Positions 17,648 to 25,083 of a stretch of DNA of 64,000 nt are shown one piece after another. This DNA is from Hyphomicrobiaceae bacterium (lineage in GTDB: Bacteria > Pseudomonadota > Alphaproteobacteria > Rhizobiales > Devosiaceae). Position 1 is the stretch's first letter. Each line of letters begins with the position of its first letter. The position numbers were made by a program, and so were the translations under genes. The notes below the pieces were generated by a model. The model had not been told where the DNA came from and searched no databases. It saw only the letters and a program-made list of their open reading frames with translations. The stretch spans positions 1-64,000 of the forward strand of contig JACKJG010000006.1 in the NCBI GenBank assembly GCA_020638065.1, written 5' to 3'.

Positions 17648-18181
17648 CTATTGAAGACGCGTGAGATAAGCATCGAGTTTGACGAAGCTTTCGCGCCAGC
17701 CGGGTTCGGCGCCCATCTTGACGTTGGCGTCGCGCTCGCCAGTGGTGGGGAAGGTCTGGGTCATGGTCACGCGCGTCCGACTGTCCCCCAGATCTTCAAA
17801 ATCGACCCGCATGACCACCTTGAGAACGCCATCGGAATTGCCGCCGGCCCATTTGGCGAACTGGGCTTTCCAGTCGCCGTCATAGTCCTCGGTGGTCATG
17901 CCGCCGATAAAATGGCTGCCTTCCTCGATCTCGAAAAACGTGGCTTCGATGGGATATTCCTTGCCCTCAGGGTCAATCATGGTGATGAGCTGGCGGCCGC
18001 CGGGACGGAAATCCATGTCGACGCGATTGGTGAAGATTTCCGGCCCCCACCAGGCGGCGAGATGATCCGCATCGGTCCAGCATTTCCAGACCAGATCCTT
18101 GGGGGCGTCGAAGGTTCGGGTCAGAACGAAATCACGCGGGGACGAGACATCGACCTGCATCGGGTGGGCTTCGGTTGTCAT
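17648..18181 (-). CDS. SRPBCC/AHSA1 domain protein (paralogue D of the ArsR operon)
   Basis: The 177-residue protein has an AHSA1-like SRPBCC fold with the signature 'FDAPKDLVWKCWTDADHLAA' followed by 'WWGPEIFT', then 'FRPGG' and a C-terminal helix starting 'GWRESFVKLDAYL'. Proteins of this fold form a deep hydrophobic cavity for a ligand. It is the fourth such paralogue in the operon and separated from the other three by hydrolase, DUF1801 and YdeI-like genes. The start at 18181 lies one base from the stop of the upstream YdeI-like gene; an internal ATG seven codons in is possible. The ligand and biological role are unknown. Confidence 0.85.
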   Translation of the reverse strand: MTTEAHPMQVDVSSPRDFVLTRTFDAPKDLVWKCWTDADHLAAWWGPEIFTNRVDMDFRPGGRQLITMIDPEGKEYPIEATFFEIEEGSHFIGGMTTEDYDGDWKAQFAKWAGGNSDGVLKVVMRVDFEDLGDSRTRVTMTQTFPTTGERDANVKMGAEPGWRESFVKLDAYLTRLQ

Positions 18182-18182
18182 T

Positions 18183-18629
18183 TTAAAGGGCCTTCTTGTC
18201 GGCGGCGATCATTTCGATCGCCTTTTCGATGCGGCGCTGGCGCGTCTCGGGCTTTTTCGCCTCGACAATAGCCCGCACATGTTCCTTGCGATGGGAGGGC
18301 GCAAGATTTTCGAAGGCCGTGCTCAACCCCGCCGCTTTAAGGGCAGATGCGAAATCATCCGGCACGGCGATTTGTTCGGGCGCATCGTCCAGAACAATTT
18401 CGACTTCATGCACCTCGTTGGCGGCGACGTTGGCGAGCTTGCGCCGTTCGGCACTGATCGGGATCATCACGTCGTCGCCCATCGAGCCGAGTGAAAGCGA
18501 GAAGGTGAAGCCGTTGAGCGTCACCCTGACACGGGGCCGCCTGCCACCCCCTAGTTGATCAAGCACCTCAGGCGGGACCACGATGCCGGTATTGTTGCCG
18601 GTCGGCTTGATCGTCGCTGTGAATTTCAT
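18183..18629 (-). CDS. YdeI/OmpD-associated-like protein with DUF1905 domain
   Basis: The 148-residue protein begins with a DUF1905 domain ('VVPPEVLDQLGGGRRPRVRVTLNG', seen as 'VVPPEVLDQLGGG' and 'RPRVRVTLNG') and ends with a YdeI/OmpD-associated tail ('AFENLAPSHRKEHVRAIVEA', 'ETRQRRIEKAIEMI'). Members are called bacteriocin-protection proteins in some annotations, but the mechanism is unclear. It overlaps the alpha/beta-hydrolase stop by four bases and is followed one base later by an SRPBCC gene, so it is firmly inside the ArsR-led operon. Confidence 0.82.
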   Translation of the reverse strand: MKFTATIKPTGNNTGIVVPPEVLDQLGGGRRPRVRVTLNGFTFSLSLGSMGDDVMIPISAERRKLANVAANEVHEVEIVLDDAPEQIAVPDDFASALKAAGLSTAFENLAPSHRKEHVRAIVEAKKPETRQRRIEKAIEMIAADKKAL

Positions 18630-19429
18630 TTCAGAAAATCCCGGATGGCAGCAGCAAGGGGTTCGGTTTTGACCATGTGGGTCTGTCCGGCCAGTTCCTT
18701 GTAGGTCGCATTGGCGAGATTTTCGGCAATCGCCTTCTGCGAATTGATCATGTAGGCTGGGCTGCCACCTCCGGCCATGACCAAAGCAGGCATGGTCACG
18801 TTGGGCCAGGTTGCGGGCGGCAACGGGGTGCCGCCAGAGTGGTTCTCAACGAATTGCAGATCGTAGCTCAGCGTGTTGGCGATGGTTTTAAGGCGCTTCC
18901 ACATGGCGGTGAATTGCATGATGAAGAGGGCAAAACCGGGCACGCCGACGCGGCGCATGAAAATCTTGAGCGCGTCGCCGCGCCGGTCTTCACGCACAGC
19001 CTTTTCGATCGATGCGCGGAAACCGGCCGGCAGAGGCGAGATTTCGCTGTCCACCACAAACGGGGCCTCGTAGGTCACGAGTTTCTCGATTCCGTCGAGC
19101 CGGTTTGCCGCTTCAAGGGCAATCGCGGCGCCGGAACTGAGGCCAACAAGGCTGGCTTTGCCGCCGGCAACCTCAAGCAGCGCTGACAGGTCCTCGATTT
19201 CGCGTTCGGGTTCGAAAGTCGGGGCGTCGTTGCTTTCGCCACGGCCACGCCGGTCATAGGTGATGCAGGTGAACCGGTTCTTGAGCAGGTCTGCGACCGC
19301 GTCGAAGGTTCCCGAGGTGCGATAACACATGGCGCCTTCGATCAATATGATGGCCGGGCCACTGCCCTGGATGGAATAGGCGATGGCCGTATTGTCGGCA
19401 GATCGGACAAACTGGGTTTCCGGAATCAC
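18626..19429 (-). CDS. Alpha/beta-fold hydrolase
   Basis: The 267-residue enzyme has an alpha/beta-hydrolase fold. The nucleophile elbow is 'LVGLSSGAAIALEAAN' (G-x-S-x-G). The oxyanion segment is near 'IILIEGAM', 'TYDRRGRGES' lies after strand 4, and a late His candidate is in 'LAGQTHMVKTEPL'. Strings like 'GRGESNDAPTFEPEREIEDL' are common in esterases and lactonases of this type. It shares four-base overlaps with both neighbours (DUF1801 upstream, YdeI-like downstream) and so is translationally coupled in the ArsR operon. The substrate is unknown. Confidence 0.87.
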   Translation of the reverse strand: MIPETQFVRSADNTAIAYSIQGSGPAIILIEGAMCYRTSGTFDAVADLLKNRFTCITYDRRGRGESNDAPTFEPEREIEDLSALLEVAGGKASLVGLSSGAAIALEAANRLDGIEKLVTYEAPFVVDSEISPLPAGFRASIEKAVREDRRGDALKIFMRRVGVPGFALFIMQFTAMWKRLKTIANTLSYDLQFVENHSGGTPLPPATWPNVTMPALVMAGGGSPAYMINSQKAIAENLANATYKELAGQTHMVKTEPLAAAIRDFLK

Positions 19430-19824
19430 TTGGCTTTGCCTCTTTTGGCCTTGCGCGTTTCGGCCCGGGCAGCGTTTTCAGCTAGACGCTCATGGACAAT
19501 CCTGACGACGAGTTCATCGGGGATTGGATTGTCCTGAGTGAATTGCAGAGTGCCTTTCGATGTTTTCCAGGGCGCTATTTCCTCGGCCATGCTGGTCAAT
19601 GGCGACCCCATGGGGAAGAGCGAGCAGTGATTCCTGAAAGCGGAATAGGCAATCAACGGACCGTTTTGACCAATACCCGGCATCGCGTAGGTGATGATCT
19701 CCTCGGCTTCCGGCGCCGCTGACAGGACTACCTGACGGAGATGTGCGATGATCGAGCGGAACGGTTCATCGAGACCGGCAATGTAGGCCGCGATTGATTC
19801 TGTGGGTTTTGACTTGTCGAGCAT
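19426..19824 (-). CDS. DUF1801 (YdhG-like) family protein
   Basis: The 132-residue protein belongs to the DUF1801 family (YdhG-like fold), with 'IAAYIAGLDEPFRSIIAHLR', 'EEIITYAMPGI' and 'NHCSLFPMGSP' at the expected places. It ends in a basic tail ('ARAETRKAKRGKAK'). Families of this kind are often next to SRPBCC and ArsR genes. The stop overlaps the alpha/beta-hydrolase start by four bases; a 67-bp gap separates it from the upstream SRPBCC gene, the largest gap in the operon, so an internal promoter is possible there. The role is unknown. Confidence 0.82.
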   Translation of the reverse strand: MLDKSKPTESIAAYIAGLDEPFRSIIAHLRQVVLSAAPEAEEIITYAMPGIGQNGPLIAYSAFRNHCSLFPMGSPLTSMAEEIAPWKTSKGTLQFTQDNPIPDELVVRIVHERLAENAARAETRKAKRGKAK

Positions 19825-19891
19825 TTCCCCGGTTCCTCATATGGCCAATGTGTCAGCCCGCCACCTATCCTAAGTGCGCGCAAGCGCGCCG

Positions 19892-20356
19892 TCACGCGCT
19901 TGCAAGTCCCTCGATGTAGGCGACCGCCTGGTCGAGTGTCAGGTTCCAGATTTCGACGGCGCCCATGGTCTTCATTTGTTCGAGAATTTCGTGGTTGGCG
20001 AAGAGGGAATGGGTCACAACGCGGGTCTTGCCGTCGCCGACATCTTCGAATGAAACCGTGACCTGGGTCGGCGTATTGTTCTCGCGATCATCGTCGAAAC
20101 TATCTTCATAGGCAACGAGGTCGGTCGGCTCGACGCGGGTATAGATACCCTTGTTGGGGTAGCGGTTGCCGTCAGCGTCCTCCCAGTGGATGCGGAACAT
20201 GCCGCCGACGCGCGCGTCGATTTCGCAGAGAACCGTCTTGAAGCCCGGTGGCAGGAACCAGTGCTGGAAATGCTCGGCCTTGGTCCAGGCCGAATAGACC
20301 AGGTCTTTTGGGGCGTTGAAGATGCGCTCAACGGACATTTCGGGGAGGTCAGTCAT
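19892..20356 (-). CDS. SRPBCC/AHSA1 domain protein (paralogue C)
   Basis: The 154-residue protein is an AHSA1-like SRPBCC domain with 'FNAPKDLVYSAWTKAEHFQH' followed by 'WFLPPGFK'. The usual WWGP is replaced by WFLP, so its cavity entrance differs from the other three paralogues. A late acidic stretch ('YEDSFDDDRENNTPTQVTV') and the C-terminal helix ('MKTMGAVEIWNLTLDQAV') fit the family. Its start overlaps the stop of paralogue B by four bases. It is the third SRPBCC gene in the ArsR-led operon. Confidence 0.86.
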   Translation of the reverse strand: MTDLPEMSVERIFNAPKDLVYSAWTKAEHFQHWFLPPGFKTVLCEIDARVGGMFRIHWEDADGNRYPNKGIYTRVEPTDLVAYEDSFDDDRENNTPTQVTVSFEDVGDGKTRVVTHSLFANHEILEQMKTMGAVEIWNLTLDQAVAYIEGLASA

Positions 20357-20838
20357 TTCTCGGCCTTGAGTTGTTCGAGGATGGGGGTGAGGTGAGCGAG
20401 AGTTTGTTGTCCCGCCTCAAGAGCGCCGAAGTCGAGAACCGTTTGCCGCGCCTCGAAAGAGGACATGATCATGTGCAAACGCAATTCGGTGGTTTCTCTG
20501 GACAGCGCAGTGAGACTGATCTCGGCATCAAAGCCGTTCGGGTCATTTTCGAATTCGCCATTGTGGTAGGCCAGCAATTGTTCAGGTTCGATCTTCGTGA
20601 ACAGGTGATAGTTCACATAGCGGGTTCCGTCGGGTCCGATCATGATGAAGTGCCAGTGACCACCTGCCCGGAAATCATGGCTGATCGGTTCGATTGTGAA
20701 CCCGTCTGGGCCCCACCAGTTCTTGAGCAGATCGGGATCGGTGATGCCACGCCAGACCAGGGATTGCGGTGCGTCATAGGTGCGGTAAAGCGTTATCGTG
20801 GGGGTATCGTCGGCCAGTTCAGATCGATGGTCATGCAT
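20353..20838 (-). CDS. SRPBCC/AHSA1 domain protein (paralogue B)
   Basis: The 161-residue protein has the AHSA1-like signature 'YDAPQSLVWRGITDPDLLKN' followed by 'WWGPDGFT', then 'HDFRAGGHWHF' and a C-terminal helix near 'FGALEAGQQTLAHL'. I chose ATG 20838 because GAGGAA lies six bases before it; an upstream in-frame start at 20883 is inside the previous gene. It overlaps paralogue A by eight bases and paralogue C by four. It shares 'FRAGGHWHF' style with paralogue D's 'FRPGG' and is probably a tandem-duplication product. Confidence 0.87.
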   Translation of the reverse strand: MHDHRSELADDTPTITLYRTYDAPQSLVWRGITDPDLLKNWWGPDGFTIEPISHDFRAGGHWHFIMIGPDGTRYVNYHLFTKIEPEQLLAYHNGEFENDPNGFDAEISLTALSRETTELRLHMIMSSFEARQTVLDFGALEAGQQTLAHLTPILEQLKAEK

Positions 20839-21319
20839 CGGAATTTCCTCGCGTTTGGTGCAGGTAAGTGGCGAGGTGTGCAAGGCTCTGGGCCGGGTAT
20901 CGCAGCGCGCCCATGGGGATCAGTTTTTCGCGCCAGGCATGCGACGAGAATTCGATGCGGATGGTAACCAGCGTGGCATTTGCTTGCCTGTTGAGAACGA
21001 TGGTCGTGGTTGCCGCATTGTCGTCTTCGTGCCGTTCGCCTTGCCAGTAAACGATGCGCGAAAGGTGACTGAGCTCCTCGTATTTGTGGCGATTTTCGAA
21101 GCTCTTTCCCTGTGGTGTTGTCAGTTGGTAGGCCCAGATCCCACCGACGCGAATATCCGCCTCGTGCGTTTTGATGGTGCAGCCATCGGGCGCCCACCAG
21201 AGTTCAAGCGCCGCGGCATCAGTCAGCGCGGCCCAAACCTCTTCGGGACCGGCGTCGTAAAGTCTTGAAAGAATGATGTCGCGCCCACGCTCTGGCGCCA
21301 GGGTTGCGACCTCAGCCAT
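20831..21319 (-). CDS. SRPBCC/AHSA1 domain protein (paralogue A, directly after ArsR)
   Basis: The 162-residue protein has an AHSA1-like SRPBCC fold: 'YDAGPEEVWAALTDAAALEL' then 'WWAPDGCT' and 'IRVGGIWAYQL', ending 'ALRYPAQSLAHLATYLHQ'. The start at 21319 overlaps the ArsR stop (ATGGCTGA), the classical arrangement of ArsR/AHSA1 pairs seen across many bacteria. In such pairs the repressor and ligand-binding protein are co-expressed, but what the SRPBCC protein binds is rarely known. It overlaps paralogue B by eight bases. Confidence 0.87.
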   Translation of the reverse strand: MAEVATLAPERGRDIILSRLYDAGPEEVWAALTDAAALELWWAPDGCTIKTHEADIRVGGIWAYQLTTPQGKSFENRHKYEELSHLSRIVYWQGERHEDDNAATTTIVLNRQANATLVTIRIEFSSHAWREKLIPMGALRYPAQSLAHLATYLHQTRGNSDA

Positions 21320-21647
21320 CGGACTTGCCCTGAAGGTGACGCAGATAATGGTCGAGCCGGTCGAAGCGCGCCTCCCACATCTGGCGATAATCTTCAAGCC
21401 ATTGATCGACTTCTTTCAATGGCTCGGGATTGAGTTTGCGGGGTCGGTATTGTGCTTCGCGCCCCTGTTCGATCAGCCCGGCTCTTTCCAAAACCTTGAG
21501 ATGTTTGGAGATGGCGGCCATCGACATGTCATAGGGCTCCGCCAGTTCCGTGACCGTGGCTTCACCATTGGCCAGTCGTGCCAGCATGCCGCGCCGTGTC
21601 GGATCGGCGAGGGCATTGAGAACCGTTGAAAGGTGATCGCTGGCCAT
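21312..21647 (-). CDS. ArsR-family transcriptional repressor, first gene of the SRPBCC operon
   Basis: The 111-residue protein is a single winged helix-turn-helix of the ArsR/SmtB type: 'LADPTRRGMLARLANGEATV', recognition helix around 'MSMAAISKHLKVLERAGLIE', wing 'QGREAQYRPRKL', then 'WLEDYRQMWEARFDRLDHYL'. There is no metal-binding Cys box in the recognition helix (no ELCVCDL-type motif), so it belongs to the non-metal SdpR-like branch. A 33-bp inverted-repeat operator lies immediately upstream (21653-21685), implying self-repression of the whole nine-gene operon. Confidence 0.9.
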   Translation of the reverse strand: MASDHLSTVLNALADPTRRGMLARLANGEATVTELAEPYDMSMAAISKHLKVLERAGLIEQGREAQYRPRKLNPEPLKEVDQWLEDYRQMWEARFDRLDHYLRHLQGKSDG

Positions 21648-21652
21648 TTTTA

Positions 21653-21685
21653 TTCAACCAAATGGTTATTAACTTAATGGTTGAA
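21653..21685 (-). promoter_or_regulatory. Inverted-repeat operator of the ArsR-led operon
   Basis: TTCAACCA (21653-21660) and TGGTTGAA (21678-21685) form perfect 8-bp arms around a 17-bp A+T-rich centre, six bases before the ArsR start codon. ArsR/SdpR-type repressors commonly bind AACCA/TGGTT dyads of this form at their own promoters. The divergent ispG gene starts about 100 bp away and could feel the same site. Confidence 0.65.
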
Positions 21686-21783
21686 TATAGCATGATGAAC
21701 CGAGAGTCAAGCACGGGTATCTGCCGTCATCTTGCGGTCATGGCGGGGTGAGCGTATTTGGGTGCCAGGCAAGTGACGAGGGC

Positions 21784-23028
21784 ATGATGGCAGGACCGGC
21801 AGAGCGGCGGAAATCGGTGGGTGTGGATGTCGGTGGCGTCATCGTGGGCGGCGATGCGCCGATCGTCGTGCAATCGATGACCAATACCGACACGGCTGAT
21901 GTCGATGCGACCGTGCGGCAGATTCTGGCGCTCAACCGGGCGGGATCGGAAATCGTGCGGATCACGGTCGATCGTGACGAGGCGGCGGCGGCCGTGCCCT
22001 ATATCCGCGAAAAACTGCTCAAATTCGGCTGCGACGTGCCGATCGTCGGGGACTTTCATTATATCGGCCACAAACTCCTGACCGATCATCCGGCCTGTGC
22101 GGAAGCGCTGGCCAAGTACCGGATCAATCCGGGCAATGTGGGATTTCGCGACAAGCGCGATGCGCAATTCACCACCCTGATCGAACTGGCGCTCAAACAC
22201 GACAAACCGGTCCGGATCGGGGTCAATTGGGGCTCGCTCGATCAGGAGCTTCTGACGCTTTTGATGGACGAGAACAATGAGCGGCCCGATCCCTGGTCAG
22301 CGGCGCATGTCATTCGCGAGGCGATCATCCGTTCGGCGCTTCTGAGCGCAAAAAGGGCCGAAGAGATCGGGCTGGGGCGCGACAAGATCATTCTTTCGAC
22401 GAAAGTCTCCGACGTGCAGAACCTGATCGCGGTCTATCAGGACCTTGGCGCGCGCTGCGATTATGCGCTGCATCTGGGGCTCACCGAGGCGGGAATGGGC
22501 TCAAAAGGCATTGTCGCTTCGTCGGCGGCGATGGGTATTTTGCTGCAGCATGGGATCGGCGATACGATCCGCATCTCCCTGACACCCGAGCCTGACGGCG
22601 ACCGGACGCTGGAGGTCAAGGTAGCGCAGGAATTGCTGCAGACCATGGGCTTTAGGCAATTCGTGCCAGTGGTGGCCGCCTGTCCGGGTTGCGGGCGGAC
22701 GACCTCGACGACCTTCCAGACGCTCGCCAAGGAAATCGAGGATCATCTGTCCTCATCGATGCCCGAATGGCGCGAAAAATATCCTGGCGTCGAAAATCTC
22801 TCCGTCGCGGTGATGGGCTGCATCGTCAATGGACCTGGCGAATCGAAACACGCCGATATCGGCATTTCGCTTCCGGGCACCGGCGAAGCGCCCGCAGCCC
22901 CGGTTTTCGTCGACGGCAAGAAGGCTGCCACCCTTCGCGGTGCCGACGTTGCGGACCAGTTCAAGCTAATGGTTGCCAACTATATCGAGAAACGGTTCGG
23001 GGCGGAAAAGAGTGAGGCGGCGGAGTGA
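21784..23028 (+). CDS. ispG: 4-hydroxy-3-methylbut-2-enyl-diphosphate synthase (flavodoxin/ferredoxin)
   Basis: This [4Fe-4S] enzyme of the MEP isoprenoid pathway converts MEcPP to HMBPP. Seen: 'RRKSVGVDVGGVIVGGDAP' at the N-terminus, 'VQSMTNTDTADVDATV', and the cluster ligands Cys300, Cys303 ('CPGCGRTT') and Cys346 ('MGCIVNGPGES', with catalytic Glu close after). Length is 414 residues from 21784. Start choice: family members begin shortly before 'RRKSV', so ATG 21784 or 21787 (after GAGG) is preferred over the GTG at 21748. It diverges from the ArsR operon. Confidence 0.94.
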   Translation: MMAGPAERRKSVGVDVGGVIVGGDAPIVVQSMTNTDTADVDATVRQILALNRAGSEIVRITVDRDEAAAAVPYIREKLLKFGCDVPIVGDFHYIGHKLLTDHPACAEALAKYRINPGNVGFRDKRDAQFTTLIELALKHDKPVRIGVNWGSLDQELLTLLMDENNERPDPWSAAHVIREAIIRSALLSAKRAEEIGLGRDKIILSTKVSDVQNLIAVYQDLGARCDYALHLGLTEAGMGSKGIVASSAAMGILLQHGIGDTIRISLTPEPDGDRTLEVKVAQELLQTMGFRQFVPVVAACPGCGRTTSTTFQTLAKEIEDHLSSSMPEWREKYPGVENLSVAVMGCIVNGPGESKHADIGISLPGTGEAPAAPVFVDGKKAATLRGADVADQFKLMVANYIEKRFGAEKSEAAE

Positions 23029-23101
23029 TGATTACTGCTGAAAACGAATGCTCCTGTTCGCTCGCAATGACGACAATGCCCAACCCCGGTAGAATCGAAG
23101 A

Positions 23102-23464
23102 ATGCCCCCATCCAAGCACATCCCCGACCCAAGGGTTCTTGCCGTCTTCGAGAAGATGATCGAAGGTGTTGCGGGGGTGGCGCTCAAGGGGGATCAGAAC
23201 CCCTATTTGTCGATGAACGGTAACATGTATGCGCAAATGTCCAAGCTCGACCGGATCGGTATCCGGCTCAGCAAGGAGGATCTGGCGGAATTTCTTGAAA
23301 CCTACCAGGCCGGATATCACGAAGGCTATCCGGGCTTCTTTCAGAAGGAATATGCCGCCATTCCCGAAGCGCTTTATGAAGATATCGAGACACTTCGGGC
23401 CTGGTTCCGCAAGTCACATGCCTATGCGCTGAGCTTGAAACCAAAGCCGACGAAGAAAAGCTGA
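23102..23464 (+). CDS. Conserved hypothetical protein, 120 residues
   Basis: This is a small soluble protein that I cannot place in a named family. It opens 'MPPSKHIPDPRVLAVFEKM' and contains 'DQNPYLSMNGNMYAQMSKLD' and 'GIRLSKEDLAEFLETY', then a tyrosine/phenylalanine-rich stretch ('YHEGYPGFFQKEYA') and a lysine-rich end. The charge and repeated aromatic residues look like a folded domain and codon use matches neighbouring genes, so it is likely real. It resembles TfoX-type small proteins in feel ('MYAQMSKLDRIGIRLS') but I would not assign it. It follows ispG by 73 bp. Confidence 0.7.
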   Translation: MPPSKHIPDPRVLAVFEKMIEGVAGVALKGDQNPYLSMNGNMYAQMSKLDRIGIRLSKEDLAEFLETYQAGYHEGYPGFFQKEYAAIPEALYEDIETLRAWFRKSHAYALSLKPKPTKKS

Positions 23465-23497
23465 GCAGCGGGTTCGGAGCTGATCCGGGTTCTGGAG

Positions 23498-24430
23498 CTA
23501 ACCGCTCTGCGCCTCTTTCATCCGGTTCATGATTTGCGGCACGGCCAGTTCCGCGGCGCGGCGGCCGAGGTCGATGACTTCCTGGCCGCGGTGGAAATCC
23601 AGAAGGCCGATCTCGCCGATCCTGGGGCGGATTTCGACGTCGGGCGGATCGGTGGCCAGCCGTGAGCGGGTGATGTGATCCTGCATGATGTTGATCGAAT
23701 TGGTGAGGACGTCGAAATAGCCGGGCGAGGCGTTTTCGGCCATGAACAGGTTTATGTTGGCGATCTGATTGCCGACCGAATTGGGCAGGTCACGGATCAA
23801 ATCGAGCAGATTGTTTGAAGCGGGGGCCGGTTCGGCCGGCTTCTGGGTCTCGATCACAGGGGTGAGCGGGCGTCCGAGCACGTTTTCATTCAGCGGCACG
23901 GCAATGATGAATTCGGCACCCATCGCGCGGCAGAGCGACACCGGCACGGGGTTGACCAGCCCGCCATCGACCAGCCAGCGTTCGTCGAGCTTGATGGGAC
24001 TGAAGAGCCCCGGCAGGGCAATCGAGGCGCGAATGGCGGGGCCAAGCGGCCCCTGTTCCAGCCAGATTTCGCGTCCCGTCGTCAGGTCGGTGGCGACGGC
24101 GCCGAAGGGGATGTCGAGGTTTTCAATCGAATCCTTGAGACCGAAATCGATAAGCCATTTGACGATGCGGCCGCCTTCGACGAGGCCACCGCCGAGAATG
24201 GAAACATCGACCATCGAAATGACGCGGATCCAGTCGGCCCGCAGCGCCCAATCCTTGAGCTTGTCGAGCTTGCCCGCCGCGTGAACGCCGCCGATCAGGG
24301 CGCCGATGGAGGTGCCGCAAATGATGTCGGGAACGATGCCGGCTTCGCGCAGGGTTTCGATCACGCCGATATGGGCCCAGCCACGCGCCGCGCCGCCGCC
24401 AAGCGCCAGTCCAATTTTCGGCTTGTGCAT
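23498..24430 (-). CDS. Patatin-like phospholipase family protein (RssA/YchK type)
   Basis: The 310-residue serine hydrolase has the patatin catalytic dyad: oxyanion loop 'LGGGAARGWAHIG', nucleophile 'CGTSIGALIGG' (G-x-S-x-G, Ser in GTSIG) and the Asp in 'LVDGGLVNPVP'. The length and lack of extra domains match the RssA-like group of bacterial patatins. The protein should act on membrane lipids or acyl esters at the inner face; the substrate is not known. It lies 23 bp after the MOSC gene on the same strand, with the polyprenyl synthase upstream, so a three-gene operon is likely. Confidence 0.9.
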   Translation of the reverse strand: MHKPKIGLALGGGAARGWAHIGVIETLREAGIVPDIICGTSIGALIGGVHAAGKLDKLKDWALRADWIRVISMVDVSILGGGLVEGGRIVKWLIDFGLKDSIENLDIPFGAVATDLTTGREIWLEQGPLGPAIRASIALPGLFSPIKLDERWLVDGGLVNPVPVSLCRAMGAEFIIAVPLNENVLGRPLTPVIETQKPAEPAPASNNLLDLIRDLPNSVGNQIANINLFMAENASPGYFDVLTNSINIMQDHITRSRLATDPPDVEIRPRIGEIGLLDFHRGQEVIDLGRRAAELAVPQIMNRMKEAQSG

Positions 24431-24453
24431 GGCGGGTCCTTTCGCGTTCCGGG

Positions 24454-25083
24454 TCAGTCGGAACTCTGTCCGAGCCGTTCCAGATAATCGGCACGGGTCT
24501 TGGCGTGCAAGGGCAGGGTCAGGCGCCGTTCAATTTCGTCCCGGTCCGGTTCGCTGCCATCGAAGAGGTCGAGCAGGTGCATGCGGTGCCCCGCCACCGG
24601 ATGATGGACAACGTTTTCCCCGGCGGCAATTTCGCCCCCGGCAAGAACGCGGCAATAGCATCCGGGCCGGCGGGCACGCATGAAGCGTCTGACGAACATC
24701 TTGTCGCCCATACGGGCGGCAAGGGTTTCACATGGGATGCGGGGCGAGGTGACTTCGAGCATCACACCGCCGATCTCGAAACGGTCGCCGATATGGACGT
24801 CGGCGCTTGCCAGGCCGGAAACGGTCAGGTTTTCGCCAAGGGTGCCGGGGTCGAGCGGCTGGCCGAGTTCTTCCATCCACCAATCATAGTCGCTGGCGAA
24901 ATAGATGTAGACGGCCTGCTCGGTTCCGCCATGATGTTTGGCGTCGACGCATTCGTCACCGGCCAGACCAAGTGGGCCGACGGAAACCGGTCCCGGCTGC
25001 GGGCGCTTGTCGATGGCGGAAAAGCCGGATTTGGAATTGATCGGCGCGGCGCGGCCAATGTTGACGGAAAGGAGCGTGATCAT
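24454..25083 (-). CDS. MOSC domain-containing protein (YiiM-like)
   Basis: The 209-residue protein is a MOSC domain of the YiiM type: 'KHHGGTEQAVYIYFASDYDW', 'PGTLGENLTVSGL', 'HIGDRFEIGGVMLEVTSPRI' and the conserved Cys in 'PRIPCETLAARM'. MOSC proteins bind the molybdenum cofactor; YiiM reduces N-hydroxylated base analogues such as 6-hydroxylaminopurine. The start overlaps the polyprenyl-synthase stop by four bases, so the two are coupled, though the pathways are unrelated. Confidence 0.88.
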   Translation of the reverse strand: MITLLSVNIGRAAPINSKSGFSAIDKRPQPGPVSVGPLGLAGDECVDAKHHGGTEQAVYIYFASDYDWWMEELGQPLDPGTLGENLTVSGLASADVHIGDRFEIGGVMLEVTSPRIPCETLAARMGDKMFVRRFMRARRPGCYCRVLAGGEIAAGENVVHHPVAGHRMHLLDLFDGSEPDRDEIERRLTLPLHAKTRADYLERLGQSSD

